A DNA stretch of 64,000 nt from Neobacillus nitrireducens (lineage in GTDB: Bacteria > Bacillota > Bacilli > Bacillales > Cytobacillaceae). A model generated the notes under the pieces. That model was not told where the DNA came from. It worked only from the letters and a program-made list of their open reading frames with translations, and ran no database searches. Below, piece by piece: positions 46,919 through 56,417 of this stretch (position 1 is the first letter of the stretch; each line of letters opens with the position of its first letter). The stretch lies in assembly GCF_030915405.1 (NCBI RefSeq), contig NZ_CP133262.1:4431001-4495000 (forward strand). Reading direction: 5' to 3'. A program made the translations under genes and the position numbers.

Positions 46919-47371
46919 ATGAAGAAACTAGTAAAAAATGAAAAAGGTTTTACATTACTTGAAATTCTTCTATCACTTTCTATTTTATCTATCGTTATAC
47001 TAGTGTTTTTTGGCTTCTTCATCCAATCAGCGAAATTCTCTTTCCAGAGTCAAAATAAAATGTCGGCTGGACAATTGAGTCAAGAAATCCTTGGAAAGGT
47101 AAAAAGTTCAACGTTTCAAGCAGATTTGACCGTGGATAATTTTAAAGAACTATATAAGGATGATACATCTCGATACCAAATTGATACTAATGGTAAATTT
47201 TATCTGAAAATAAATAACCAAAATTACTATCCCCAGGTGAAAATAATACCTGCTAAGGGTCAGAATGGAGAATTTTCTACTCAACTTTATTACATTCAAG
47301 TAGAGATTGGGGTACAAGAAAAAGGGGTATGGAACAAAAAGTTTGAAACGTATGGGTTTAAGGGGAATTAG
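46919..47371 (+). CDS. Prepilin-like protein 1 (minor pilin/pseudopilin)
   Basis: The 150-residue protein has a class III signal: KNEKG followed by FTLLEILLSLSILSIVILVFFGFFI, with cleavage expected after Gly10 and Glu at mature position 5. The rest is a soluble domain rich in Lys, Asn and Gln with no recognised family. It is likely a minor pilin that primes or caps the fibre. AGAAGGG precedes ATG 46919. The next gene follows immediately. Sequence is more AT-rich than the flanking housekeeping genes. Confidence 0.82.
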   Translation: MKKLVKNEKGFTLLEILLSLSILSIVILVFFGFFIQSAKFSFQSQNKMSAGQLSQEILGKVKSSTFQADLTVDNFKELYKDDTSRYQIDTNGKFYLKINNQNYYPQVKIIPAKGQNGEFSTQLYYIQVEIGVQEKGVWNKKFETYGFKGN

Positions 47372-47373
47372 TG

Positions 47374-47778
47374 ATGAAAAAAAACGGTTTTACTCTTATT
47401 GAACTGTTAGTAGTTTTAGCAATTATGGGATTGGTTCTTGGAGTAATCTTTTCTATGTTTAGTTCAGGAATTAAACAAGGAGAGAAAATGAAAAATAGAA
47501 TCTATTTGCAACAAGAAGCTAATTACGTTTCAACCGTACTGCGTAAAACACATCAAAATAAACCAGAGTATACAATTGAAATAACGACTAGTGAGATAAA
47601 AATTGATGGTATAACAATTTCTGATAAATTTAATTACGTAGCAAATATAAAATATAACAAAAATCCATATATTAATGGTCAAAAAATAAACAGCAGTTAT
47701 CCAGTGGAGATTGAAATAAAGTTCAGCAAAGACGGAAACGACTACACACTGAGAACTACATTATCTAGAGGGGTTTAG
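47374..47778 (+). CDS. Prepilin-like protein 2 (minor pilin/pseudopilin)
   Basis: The 134-residue protein begins MKKNGFTLIELLVVLAIMGLVLGVIFSMF, a textbook type IV prepilin N-terminus: cleavage after Gly5, Phe at +1 and Glu at +5. The remaining ~105 residues are polar and beta-rich. A GTG at 47371 in the same frame overlaps the previous stop; ATG 47374 with AAGGGG upstream is preferred. Cotranscribed with its neighbours. Confidence 0.83.
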   Translation: MKKNGFTLIELLVVLAIMGLVLGVIFSMFSSGIKQGEKMKNRIYLQQEANYVSTVLRKTHQNKPEYTIEITTSEIKIDGITISDKFNYVANIKYNKNPYINGQKINSSYPVEIEIKFSKDGNDYTLRTTLSRGV

Positions 47779-47780
47779 AG

Positions 47781-48728
47781 ATGTTGAGAGAAGAGAAGGG
47801 GTCCACCTTAATAACTGTTTTGTTAATGATCGTTGTTTTTACTGTTATTGGCCTTTCCTTAATTGGCATTAACGTAAACAATTCAAAACAAGTATCTAAA
47901 TCTGGTAATGATATACAGGCTACAAATCTTGCTGAGATGGGTACAACCCACTTAAAAGAAGTAATCTTTACTAAAATTTCAAGTGATGCTTATAAAACAA
48001 AAGACCTAGAGCAAATTAAAACAAGTTTACAGTCTGAATTAAATCCAATAATCAATCTCGATTTTCAAGTAAGTACAAGTAACAAAACAAAATTTAAAAT
48101 TGCAGCGGCAACAGTACAAAACGAAGTAGTTGGAAACAATGAAATATTAACAGTCAAATTTACGACGGTTGGAATATCGGAAAATACCCAAACTAGAGAA
48201 ATTAGTGGAACAATTAAGGTTACAAGGGGAAGAAGTGTGTCATTCCCACCTAAACCCACTTCTATTAAGGACGAAAATACTTACCTAAATACAGTAACAT
48301 ATAAATTTGATGGTATTAGAACGGAACCAGAATATTACTATAATGGTTTTACTTTGACTCCTCCTACAACTCTTACTTACACCGTAACTGCAGACCTTTA
48401 TGCAAAAGGAATTATAAGGCAAGAGGCTAATACTGATTTAATTGTATGGGGTAATGCATATGTTGAAAATCCTTATCCAAAAATCAATGATCCTGGGAAT
48501 GGGAATCTAGGACTAATGTGTGTTGAAAAGAAACTTTTTATTTATAGTAACCAAAAATTCGATATTAAGAAACTTAGTGATTCAGGTTACTCTACCTGTA
48601 GTGAAGTTGTTGGACATAAACCCGCTTTGAATGGAGTCTATGCAAAGGATTATGAGTATATAAGAACTACAAATCCTGATAATTGGAGTAAAGGAAATCT
48701 AACAATAGAAAATATTGAATACAAGTAA
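47781..48728 (+). CDS. PilX-like pilus assembly protein
   Basis: The 315-residue protein starts MLREEKGSTLITVLLMIVVFTVIGLSLIGINVNNSKQ. The N-terminal membrane helix resembles PilX/GspK-type minor pilins, in which Gly-Ser and Thr replace the usual Gly-Phe and the +5 glutamate is missing. This fits a component that initiates assembly. The C-terminal 200 residues include a Tyr-rich region and two cysteines (LMCVEKK, STCSEV) and have no recognised domain. ATG 47781 lies two bases after the previous stop. Confidence 0.7.
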   Translation: MLREEKGSTLITVLLMIVVFTVIGLSLIGINVNNSKQVSKSGNDIQATNLAEMGTTHLKEVIFTKISSDAYKTKDLEQIKTSLQSELNPIINLDFQVSTSNKTKFKIAAATVQNEVVGNNEILTVKFTTVGISENTQTREISGTIKVTRGRSVSFPPKPTSIKDENTYLNTVTYKFDGIRTEPEYYYNGFTLTPPTTLTYTVTADLYAKGIIRQEANTDLIVWGNAYVENPYPKINDPGNGNLGLMCVEKKLFIYSNQKFDIKKLSDSGYSTCSEVVGHKPALNGVYAKDYEYIRTTNPDNWSKGNLTIENIEYK

Positions 48729-48797
48729 AATAAGTTTAGTATTTTAATTTAAATTAAATCTACTAAATTATCCTGATCATTTAATGGAGTGAGATAA

Positions 48798-49604
48798 ATG
48801 GCAAGTATTTTGTGGGCCATAGGTGCTGCTACTGTTCTTATATTAATAATAACTTTATTACCATTAGGTTTCACTTTTAAAGGAAAGTTAATGATTTCTT
48901 TTCTCAGTTTTGTTCTATCACTTGGTGGACTTGCAGCTATTTCAATTATTCCGTTGTGGGAAACTGCATTAATGCTTTTAGCACTCAGTTTTTTTGCAGC
49001 ATACTTTATGAATAACCGTTTAGGAACAATGATAGTACAAGAAAATCCTGTATTTGTAGAACATTTGGATAAGGAATTCGACACACCTGAAACTTCCTAT
49101 GAAATAGAAAGTCTTAACAATGGAAATTTGGCGGAAATTGACGATGAATTACACTTACCGGATTCGTCCAATCTTAAATTAGAAAAAGATACAGTGACTG
49201 ACGTAACTTCTTCACATGTTTTATCTGAAATTAAGGATGAACCTGATCATGAGCAGGAGTCGAACGATATGGATATTTCATTTTTACTAGAAAGAGATAA
49301 TGAAGTAGTAGAAGTAAAAACACAAATTGATGAACAAAACATGGAAAATGACTATTTATCTGATATTGAAAGTTTACTAGAGCTTGAATCAATGACAGAG
49401 CAAGTGGAGACACATGAAGACACTCTGGACCTTTCGCCGATCCAAGTAGAAACGAATTTAGCTGTAGAACGCGAAGATGAGGAACAGGAGCTTTCTGATG
49501 ATTCACTTTTCGATTTTCTTCTTGCTAAAAAGGAAGTAGCTGCTGATCGTGAAGATGTCTTAAATGTAATTGAACCGAAAGATAAGATAGTTCTTCAAAA
49601 GTAA
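48798..49604 (+). CDS. Uncharacterised membrane protein with acidic C-terminal tail
   Basis: The 268-residue protein has three membrane helices in its first 75 residues (ASILWAIGAATVLILIITLLPLG, LMISFLSFVLSLGGLAAISII, TALMLLALSFFAAYFM). A highly acidic, low-complexity tail of about 190 residues follows, probably disordered and cytoplasmic or external. I recognise no family. Its place between minor pilins and pilB suggests a pilus role, but that is inference only. ATG 48798 follows ATGGAGTGAG. Confidence 0.72.
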   Translation: MASILWAIGAATVLILIITLLPLGFTFKGKLMISFLSFVLSLGGLAAISIIPLWETALMLLALSFFAAYFMNNRLGTMIVQENPVFVEHLDKEFDTPETSYEIESLNNGNLAEIDDELHLPDSSNLKLEKDTVTDVTSSHVLSEIKDEPDHEQESNDMDISFLLERDNEVVEVKTQIDEQNMENDYLSDIESLLELESMTEQVETHEDTLDLSPIQVETNLAVEREDEEQELSDDSLFDFLLAKKEVAADREDVLNVIEPKDKIVLQK

Positions 49605-49677
49605 CTATCAATAATTGTTATATATCTTAGATGAATTGATGAAGTATAATGTGATTGTTTGAAGGGAGGCAGAAATT

Positions 49678-51006
49678 TTGGGCAAGAATCAACAAATGAT
49701 CAAATTGTTTGTTGTTTTACTTTTTAGTACGGCATTTATATTTAGTTTCTCCCATTATGGCGCGAAAGCATATGAAAAAATAACAAATGCAGACGGGAAA
49801 TTCTCCGATGGTACCACGATCGGTGCTTTAGATATTTCAGGTAAGACAGAAGATGAAGCTAAAAATCTGTTGGAGGAAAAGTATGTCGAATGGCTTAAGG
49901 ATTCTACTATTCAGTTGCAATATGGGGAAAAAACAGTTTCATTTGATTTAAAACAATTCCATCTAGATTCTCAACAAACAATCGACTCGATAAAGGAGGG
50001 GCAAAAAAATCCCGCATTTATTACTGTTTATAAACTACAAGTTGAAGAACAATTAGAAATTTTATTTCCTCAATTAAAAACAACTGATATAGATTTGGAC
50101 AAGCTTACGACGAGCTTATATTCAACAGCTGCACTTTTCGAATCTGGTTCACAGAGCTATGACCTTCATAATGATTTCTTACTTGCAGATCATATTAAAA
50201 AGGATGCTGTCTTAAATTCAGCAGTAATCACAATGAAGGAAGTTCCTTTTGCTTTGCAAACTGAAATTGATAACAACCCTGAAATTGAAATTTCAGAAGG
50301 GTCCACTTTTTCATTGTTGGAGTTTGCTAAAAAGCAAAAAATTGATGATATAGATTCTTTAAACATAATCGCCACTGGAATTTATCAAGTGATCTTACCT
50401 TCAAACTTCTCGATTGAAGAAAGAAATATTGGCAGCACTTTACCTGCATATTCACCCTTAGGGTACGAAGCAATGGTAAATCTAAATAAAAAGGCCGATT
50501 TGGTGATAGTAAATCCGAATAAATCAAAGTATATGCTTAAATTCCACCTAGATAACAACCAGTTGAAGGTGACGTTAACGGGTGAAGAGTTAGTGTATAA
50601 ATATCAAATTAGTACAAAAGATGAACAAAAGTTAGCATTTAAGACAATCATTCAATATAGTCCGCTTCTTCTCCCAGGAAAATCTAAGATTCAAACAAAA
50701 GGAAAGAAGGGTCAAATTGTTAAGGTATACAGGGAAGTTTTTCAAGGTGACCAATTCCTTAACAGTGAACTGATTTCAGAGGATTATTATCCACCATCAT
50801 ATCAGATTGAAATCCATGGATTGGCTGGCAGCACACCAGCAGATACCCAAACGACTAATACCACTGGAAATCAAGATGGTAGCAGTACCGAGACTAATGA
50901 CCCATCCAATCCTGCTGGAAATGATTCATCTACTACAACTGATAATACCCAACAAAATCCTAATGAAAATGACCTATGGGGTAAGCCAAATGAAGAACCA
51001 AAATAA
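49678..51006 (+). CDS. VanW-like protein with C-terminal G5-like domain
   Basis: The 442-residue exported protein has an N-terminal signal or anchor (IKLFVVLLFSTAFIFSF). A YoaR-type peptidoglycan-binding segment follows (GTTIGALDISGKTEDEAKNLLEEKY). A VanW-like core (about 210-265) ends in STLPAYSPLGYEAMVNLN, but the usual GGGICQ motif has become ATGIYQ. A G5-like domain (about 320-380: KGKKGQIVKVYREVFQGDQFLNSELISEDYYPPS) comes next, then a Thr/Asn/Ser-rich tail of 55 residues. TTG 49678 follows GGGAGGC. It may anchor the pilus machine at the cell wall; that role is inferred from position. Confidence 0.74.
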   Translation: MGKNQQMIKLFVVLLFSTAFIFSFSHYGAKAYEKITNADGKFSDGTTIGALDISGKTEDEAKNLLEEKYVEWLKDSTIQLQYGEKTVSFDLKQFHLDSQQTIDSIKEGQKNPAFITVYKLQVEEQLEILFPQLKTTDIDLDKLTTSLYSTAALFESGSQSYDLHNDFLLADHIKKDAVLNSAVITMKEVPFALQTEIDNNPEIEISEGSTFSLLEFAKKQKIDDIDSLNIIATGIYQVILPSNFSIEERNIGSTLPAYSPLGYEAMVNLNKKADLVIVNPNKSKYMLKFHLDNNQLKVTLTGEELVYKYQISTKDEQKLAFKTIIQYSPLLLPGKSKIQTKGKKGQIVKVYREVFQGDQFLNSELISEDYYPPSYQIEIHGLAGSTPADTQTTNTTGNQDGSSTETNDPSNPAGNDSSTTTDNTQQNPNENDLWGKPNEEPK

Positions 51007-51021
51007 AAGCAGGGATGTAAA

Positions 51022-52683
51022 ATGAGGCAAGCACGAAAAAAACTTGGTGATTTGTTAATTGAAGAAGGACTGATTACTCCTGAGCAACTCCAGACCACTT
51101 TAGATGAAAAAGATGCTGCTCAAAAACTTGGAGATGCTCTTTTACAAAGGGGATATTTAACAGAACAGCAATTAGTTGAAGTGCTTGAGTATCAACTTGG
51201 AATTCCACATGTCAGCCTGTTTCACTACCCATTTGATACCAATCTTTTTTCACTTATCACAAAAGAAACAGCAAAAAGGAATCTAATCATTCCGTTAAAA
51301 AGGGATGGAAATAAACTTTTTGTAGCGATGGCAAATCCAATGGATTTTATCGTGATAGACGATTTACGTTTGTCGACAGGTTTTCATATTGAGCCCGCCA
51401 TTGCTACGAAGGATGATATTCTTCGTACCATTAATAAATATTATGATGTTGATGATGGACTCGATGAATTACTAGATGAACTTCCACTTAATGATCGGGA
51501 CAGAAATGAAGATGTAACCGATCAAAATTCACCGATTGTTCGTTTGGTCAATCAAATTTTGATCAATGCTGTCATTCAGAGAGCAAGTGATATTCATATC
51601 GATCCACAAGAGACAAAGGTAGTTGTCCGTTACCGAATTGATGGTGTTTTACGGAATGAACGTGTTCTCCCTCGAAATATGCAAAGTGTATTAACAGCTA
51701 GAATAAAAATCATGTCTAATCTTGATATCACTGAGCATAGGGTACCTCAAGATGGACGAATAAAACTGAATCTTGACTTTCATCCTGTTGATCTTCGCGT
51801 TTCAACGTTACCAACTGTGTACGGTGAGAAGATTGTTATGCGTCTACTCGACATGGGTTCAACCTTAAATGATTTAAACAAGCTTGGCTTCAATTCCTTA
51901 AATATGAAAAGATTCAATGAAATGATTGAAAAGCCGACAGGCATTGTCCTTATTACCGGGCCAACAGGATCAGGGAAGTCCTCGACCCTCTATGCGGCTC
52001 TCAATAAACTAAACAGCGAGGCAGTTAATATCATTACAATTGAAGATCCAGTTGAATATCAATTAGAAGGAATTAACCAAATTCAGGTAAATCAAAATGT
52101 TGGGATGACCTTCGCTGCCGGACTTAGATCAATCCTCCGTCAAGACCCGAATATTATCATGGTCGGAGAAATCCGCGATAAAGAAACGGCTGAGGTTGCG
52201 ATACGTGCTTCGTTAACGGGTCACTTAGTTTTAAGTACTCTTCATACTAATGATTCAATCGGTACAGTTACGAGGCTGATTGACATGGGGGTAGAACCAT
52301 TTTTACTAGCTTCATCTTTAAGCGGTATTGTTTCTCAGCGCCTTGTCCGAAAGGTGTGCCGTGATTGTGCGGAAATTCAAGAACCATCAAAGCGTGAGAT
52401 CGAGATTTTTGCCAAGCGTGGGATGAAAATTGACAAAATTACACGTGGAAAAGGTTGTTCATCCTGCAGTATGACAGGCTATAAGGGCAGGCTTGCTCTT
52501 CATGAAGTGTTGGTCATCAATGACGAGATGAGCCGAGCAATGATGAACGGTGAATCATTTCAAAAGATGAAGGAATTGGCTAATAAAAATAAAACCATCT
52601 TTTTACTAGATGATGGCTTACTAAAAATAAAACAAGGTTTAACTACAACCGAAGAAGTATTAAAAGTAGCAATTCTGGAGTAG
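51022..52683 (+). CDS. pilB: Type IV pilus extension ATPase PilB with putative MshEN c-di-GMP domain
   Basis: Powers pilin polymerisation. The 553 residues begin with two 24-residue motifs (7-30 and 35-58), each LGxxLxxxGx(L/I)xxxxLxxxL, the pattern of the MshEN c-di-GMP-binding domain. The GspE core has Walker A TGPTGSGKSSTLYAAL, Asp box TIEDPVEYQLEGINQIQVN, Walker B RQDPNIIMVGEIRDKETAE and His box GHLVLSTLHTNDS. A four-cysteine zinc motif follows (VCRDC and GCSSC, about 448-485). ATG 51022 starts 15 bp after the preceding gene. Confidence 0.94.
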   Translation: MRQARKKLGDLLIEEGLITPEQLQTTLDEKDAAQKLGDALLQRGYLTEQQLVEVLEYQLGIPHVSLFHYPFDTNLFSLITKETAKRNLIIPLKRDGNKLFVAMANPMDFIVIDDLRLSTGFHIEPAIATKDDILRTINKYYDVDDGLDELLDELPLNDRDRNEDVTDQNSPIVRLVNQILINAVIQRASDIHIDPQETKVVVRYRIDGVLRNERVLPRNMQSVLTARIKIMSNLDITEHRVPQDGRIKLNLDFHPVDLRVSTLPTVYGEKIVMRLLDMGSTLNDLNKLGFNSLNMKRFNEMIEKPTGIVLITGPTGSGKSSTLYAALNKLNSEAVNIITIEDPVEYQLEGINQIQVNQNVGMTFAAGLRSILRQDPNIIMVGEIRDKETAEVAIRASLTGHLVLSTLHTNDSIGTVTRLIDMGVEPFLLASSLSGIVSQRLVRKVCRDCAEIQEPSKREIEIFAKRGMKIDKITRGKGCSSCSMTGYKGRLALHEVLVINDEMSRAMMNGESFQKMKELANKNKTIFLLDDGLLKIKQGLTTTEEVLKVAILE

Positions 52684-52695
52684 GAGAGCATTAAC

Positions 52696-53745
52696 ATGAA
52701 AGAAAAAATTGACGCAATTTTACGAGCTTCAATTGAATATAAAGCATCTGATATTCATTTAACCGTCGGTGTTCCTCCTGTCATGAGGATCAATGGTGAT
52801 TTAAGAAGGTATGGAACTGAAAAATTATTCCCTGTTGATACAGAAGGTATGGCAAAAGCAATTATTCCAGAGCATATGTGGGATTTATTTATAGAAAAAG
52901 GTGAACTTGATTTCTCCTATGGTGTACCAGGCAGTTCGCGTTTCCGTGTCAACGCCTATCATCAGCGAAAAAGCGTGTCAATTGCTCTCAGGGTGGTTGC
53001 CTCAAAGGTTCCATCGATTGAGGAATTAAATTTGCCAGATATCGTTTCAAAGTTAGTGGAGAAACCCCAAGGCCTAATACTTGTTACAGGACCAACAGGA
53101 AGCGGGAAATCAACTACCTTAGCTTCGATGATTGATTACATGAACAGAACGATGAGGAAACATATTATTACCTTAGAAGATCCAATTGAATATCTTCATC
53201 GTCATGGAAATTCAATTATTGATCAGCGAGAAGTTGGCTTTGACACAAATAACTATGCAAGCGGCTTGAAGGCTGCCCTTCGTCAAGATCCTGATGTCAT
53301 ACTTGTAGGGGAGATGCGGGACTTAGAAACCATGTCGATTGCTATTACAGCAGCAGAAACGGGGCACCTTGTCTTAGGAACACTCCATACGTCTAGTGCA
53401 CCAACTACAATAAACCGGATTATCGATGTGTTCCCGTCTGAACAACAGTCTCAAATCCGAATTCAATTGGCGTCTGTCTTAGTAGGGGTAATTTCGCAAC
53501 GATTATTCCCTACTATTGATAAAAAGGGTAGAAAAGCAGCCACTGAAGTATTGGTCAACAATGCGGCTATTGCCAACCTGATTAGAAATGAAAAGGTACA
53601 CCAAATTCAAAGCACGATGCAAACCTCCCGAGCCCAAGGGATGCATACACTTGAAATGAGTATTAAAGACCTTCTTGAACGTAACCTAATTCAAAAAGAA
53701 GCGGCATCACAGTACTTACATGAAAAGATGATAATGAATGGCTAG
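52696..53745 (+). CDS. pilT: Type IV pilus retraction ATPase PilT
   Basis: Drives depolymerisation of pili, hence twitching. At 349 residues it has family length. Motifs are ASDIHLTVGVPPVMRINGDL, Walker A TGPTGSGKSTTLASMIDYMN, TLEDPIEYLH, RQDPDVILVGEMRDLETM and GHLVLGTLHTSSAPTTINRIIDVFP. The PilT-specific NAAIANLIRNEKVHQIQSTMQ segment distinguishes it from PilB. The gene overlaps pilC by 8 bases. Its presence means the system should retract, unlike the ComG pseudopilus. Confidence 0.95.
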   Translation: MKEKIDAILRASIEYKASDIHLTVGVPPVMRINGDLRRYGTEKLFPVDTEGMAKAIIPEHMWDLFIEKGELDFSYGVPGSSRFRVNAYHQRKSVSIALRVVASKVPSIEELNLPDIVSKLVEKPQGLILVTGPTGSGKSTTLASMIDYMNRTMRKHIITLEDPIEYLHRHGNSIIDQREVGFDTNNYASGLKAALRQDPDVILVGEMRDLETMSIAITAAETGHLVLGTLHTSSAPTTINRIIDVFPSEQQSQIRIQLASVLVGVISQRLFPTIDKKGRKAATEVLVNNAAIANLIRNEKVHQIQSTMQTSRAQGMHTLEMSIKDLLERNLIQKEAASQYLHEKMIMNG

Positions 53746-54955
53746 ATTTAAATACGCTGGACGTGATCGAAAAGGAAAACGGCAGGGCACCGTGAACGCA
53801 GCTTCCAAGCGCGAAGCGATGGAAAAGCTGAAAGAAGAGGGAATTAGAGTAATTGAAATGACCCAAGTGCCTGAGACTCTAATGACTAAGGATCTCACAC
53901 TTGGGACTCCAGTGAAACTTCAGGATTTTGTTATTTACTTAAGACAATTTTCGACTTTAATTAAGGCTGGCGTTACTGTTGTCGATGCAACAGCCATCTT
54001 AGCTTTACAAACTGAGAGCAAAGCCTTAAAGAAAGCATTACTAGATGTGGAACAGGAGATGCGGGAAGGTAATCCTCTTTCAGAAGCTGTTGCCAAACAC
54101 AAGAAAATTTTTAATCAAATGTTTATCAATCTGGTTAAAGCTGGGGAAATCAGTGGTAATTTAGATGAGACACTTGATCGTTTGGCTGAGCATTTTGAAA
54201 AACAACACTACACACGGCAAAAAATCGTTTCTGCGCTTTCCTATCCGATTGCGGTAGGAATTATTGCTATAATTGTTGTTATCTTCTTACTTGTTGCGGT
54301 TGTACCAACCTTCGTTTCGATGTTTGATGATATGGGTGGAGAGTTGCCTGCAATAACAAAGTTTGTTCTATCGGCAAGTGGATTTATGCAATCGTTTTGG
54401 TGGTTGGTTATACTAATAATTTTTGCATTTGTCTTTATAACTACCTATCTTAAAAAAAGTAATCAAACTAAATATTATTTTGATTACTTTCTATTAAGAA
54501 TGCCAATATTCGGGAATTTATTACAAAAAGCAGCACTGGCTCGGATGATGAGAACACTTAGTTCGTTGTTCTCGAGTTCTGTTCCAATTCTACAAGCGAT
54601 GTCAATTGTAGAAAAAGTTGTCGAAAATGAAGTACTAGCAAGAGTAATTCGAAAGTCACGGGATTCACTTGAGAAAGGTCGTTCCATGACTGAACCTATG
54701 CAAAGCCATTGGGCATTTCCCCCTTTAGTAACACAAATGATTGCCATCGGTGAGGAAACAGGTGCTCTGGATGCGATGTTATCCAAAATTGCTGAATTCT
54801 ATGAAAAAGAAGTAGAAAATGGAACAGATCGGTTAAAATCATTAATTGAGCCATTAATGATTGTCTTTTTGGCGGGATTAGTCGGGACTATAGTCACATC
54901 TATTATGGTACCAATGTTCAGCATGTTCGACCAATTTCAACAAATGAATCAATAA
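53738..54955 (+). CDS. pilC: Type IV pilus inner-membrane platform protein PilC
   Basis: The 405-residue platform on which PilB and PilT act. It has two GspF domains (about 65-190 and 270-395): FVIYLRQFSTLIKAGVTVVDA and LARMMRTLSSLFSSSVPILQA. Membrane helices lie near 170-195, 220-240 and 372-395. The N-terminal region FKYAGRDRKGKRQGTVNAASKREAMEKLKEEG is typical. Start ATG 53738 lies inside the end of pilT. Confidence 0.95.
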   Translation: MARFKYAGRDRKGKRQGTVNAASKREAMEKLKEEGIRVIEMTQVPETLMTKDLTLGTPVKLQDFVIYLRQFSTLIKAGVTVVDATAILALQTESKALKKALLDVEQEMREGNPLSEAVAKHKKIFNQMFINLVKAGEISGNLDETLDRLAEHFEKQHYTRQKIVSALSYPIAVGIIAIIVVIFLLVAVVPTFVSMFDDMGGELPAITKFVLSASGFMQSFWWLVILIIFAFVFITTYLKKSNQTKYYFDYFLLRMPIFGNLLQKAALARMMRTLSSLFSSSVPILQAMSIVEKVVENEVLARVIRKSRDSLEKGRSMTEPMQSHWAFPPLVTQMIAIGEETGALDAMLSKIAEFYEKEVENGTDRLKSLIEPLMIVFLAGLVGTIVTSIMVPMFSMFDQFQQMNQ

Positions 54956-55090
54956 AAGACAAGAAAACAAAAATACTGAGAATAAAGGACAAAATACCGA
55001 TAAATTCTCTTTTCTTTTCTATGTCAATTAATGTATACTACAAGAGACAATATTACTAGGTTCATAGAACCATAAAGGGAGATGAAGTTA

Positions 55091-55615
55091 ATGCGTCAAA
55101 TGTTGAAAAATAAGCTTAAAGATCAACGAGGTTTAACATTGATTGAATTACTTGCAGTTATTGTTATTTTAGGAATAATTGCTGCAATTGCAGTTCCATC
55201 AATTTTAGGGTTAATTGACAATTCTAAAAAAGATGCACATCTTGCTAATGCAACTCAAATGGTAAATTCTGCTAAAACTGCTGTAGCTAGTGATGATAAT
55301 TTAATGCCAGCTCTAAATGCATCAGTGTACATTCCTTTAACATATCTTCAAACAAAGGGATATATAGAAGATGTAAAAGATCCTGATGGTGGAGCAAATG
55401 TTTATGCACCTGGTACCTTTGTTGAAGGTGATGCTACTCCAGCTAATAATACAAATCTAGCTACTGATATCTCTTCTACAGATACTTCTTTTGTAAAGAT
55501 TACAAATAACGCGGGTAAGTTAGAATATAGAGTAAAACTCTACGGTGGACAAAGGCATATAAATTTAACTTTATCATCTGATCTTAAGAGATCCGTTGTT
55601 GCAAAAAATAGTTAA
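55091..55615 (+). CDS. pilA: Major pilin PilA
   Basis: The 174-residue prepilin has a 14-residue basic leader ending DQRG, then LTLIELLAVIVILGIIAAIAVPSILGLI. Cleavage after Gly14 gives Leu at +1 rather than the more common Phe, with Glu at +5. The globular part contains DPDGGANVYAPG and no cysteines. ATG 55091 is preceded by AAGGGAGATG; ATG 55082 is too close to that site. The 135-bp gap after pilC may hold its own promoter (TATACT at 55034-55039 without a good -35), as expected for the most abundant subunit. Confidence 0.88.
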   Translation: MRQMLKNKLKDQRGLTLIELLAVIVILGIIAAIAVPSILGLIDNSKKDAHLANATQMVNSAKTAVASDDNLMPALNASVYIPLTYLQTKGYIEDVKDPDGGANVYAPGTFVEGDATPANNTNLATDISSTDTSFVKITNNAGKLEYRVKLYGGQRHINLTLSSDLKRSVVAKNS

Positions 55616-55620
55616 AATAG

Positions 55621-56397
55621 ATGGAATATTATTGGGGAATGACGATTATCAAACTTTACATTTTATTTGTAGGCTTAATATTTGGATCCTTCTTTAATGT
55701 AGTGGGACTGAGAGTCCCAGTAAAGAACTCAATTGTAACCCCACGCTCAGCATGTCCGAATTGTGGTCATCAGCTAAAAGCAATTGAACTTATACCGGTT
55801 CTATCTTATATAATCCAAGGAGGAAAATGCCGCGGCTGTCAGTCGCGGATTTCTCCTATCTATCCAATTTTTGAATTACTTACGGGTTTACTATTTATGA
55901 CAGCCCCATTAGTTATTGGCTGGTCTGGTGAATTAGTGGTAGCATTAACACTAATCTCCATGTTTATGATTATCATAGTTTCAGATATTCACTATATGCT
56001 CATCCCTGATAAAATTCTAATCTGGTTTACAGGGATTTTTTTATTGGAACGGATTGTTTGGCCGTTAACCCCATGGTGGGACAGCCTCCTTGGTGCTGTA
56101 TCTGGATTTATCCTTCTCCTCGTCATCGCTCTTGTCAGTAAAGGCGGAATGGGTGGTGGGGATATTAAACTATATGCCTTACTTGGATTGGTATTAGGGT
56201 TTAAACTAGTACTTTTGTCCTTCTTTCTTTCGACATTATTCGGAGCTGTGATCGGAGGATTGGCCTTACTTTTTAAAATCGTCAAAAGGCGGCAGCCAAT
56301 TCCATTCGGACCGTTTATTGCTGCAGGAACATTAACAGCGTATTATTGGGGATCGGAATTAATTGATTTGTATATACATTTCCTTAATCAAGGATAA
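55621..56397 (+). CDS. pilD: Prepilin peptidase (PilD/ComC)
   Basis: A membrane aspartyl protease that cleaves and N-methylates prepilins. The 258 residues have the N-terminal methylase region with zinc cysteines CPNCGH and CRGCQ (about 44-75). About seven membrane helices follow. The two catalytic aspartates are in VSDIHYMLIPDK and GMGGGDIKLYALLGLVLG. In B. subtilis this locus contains only comC, the homologous peptidase, so this gene may also serve the competence pseudopilus. Neither ATG 55621 nor ATG 55639 has a strong ribosome site; coupling to pilA is likely. Confidence 0.94.
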   Translation: MEYYWGMTIIKLYILFVGLIFGSFFNVVGLRVPVKNSIVTPRSACPNCGHQLKAIELIPVLSYIIQGGKCRGCQSRISPIYPIFELLTGLLFMTAPLVIGWSGELVVALTLISMFMIIIVSDIHYMLIPDKILIWFTGIFLLERIVWPLTPWWDSLLGAVSGFILLLVIALVSKGGMGGGDIKLYALLGLVLGFKLVLLSFFLSTLFGAVIGGLALLFKIVKRRQPIPFGPFIAAGTLTAYYWGSELIDLYIHFLNQG

Positions 56398-56417
56398 AAA
56401 CTTAAGGGGTTTTTTAT

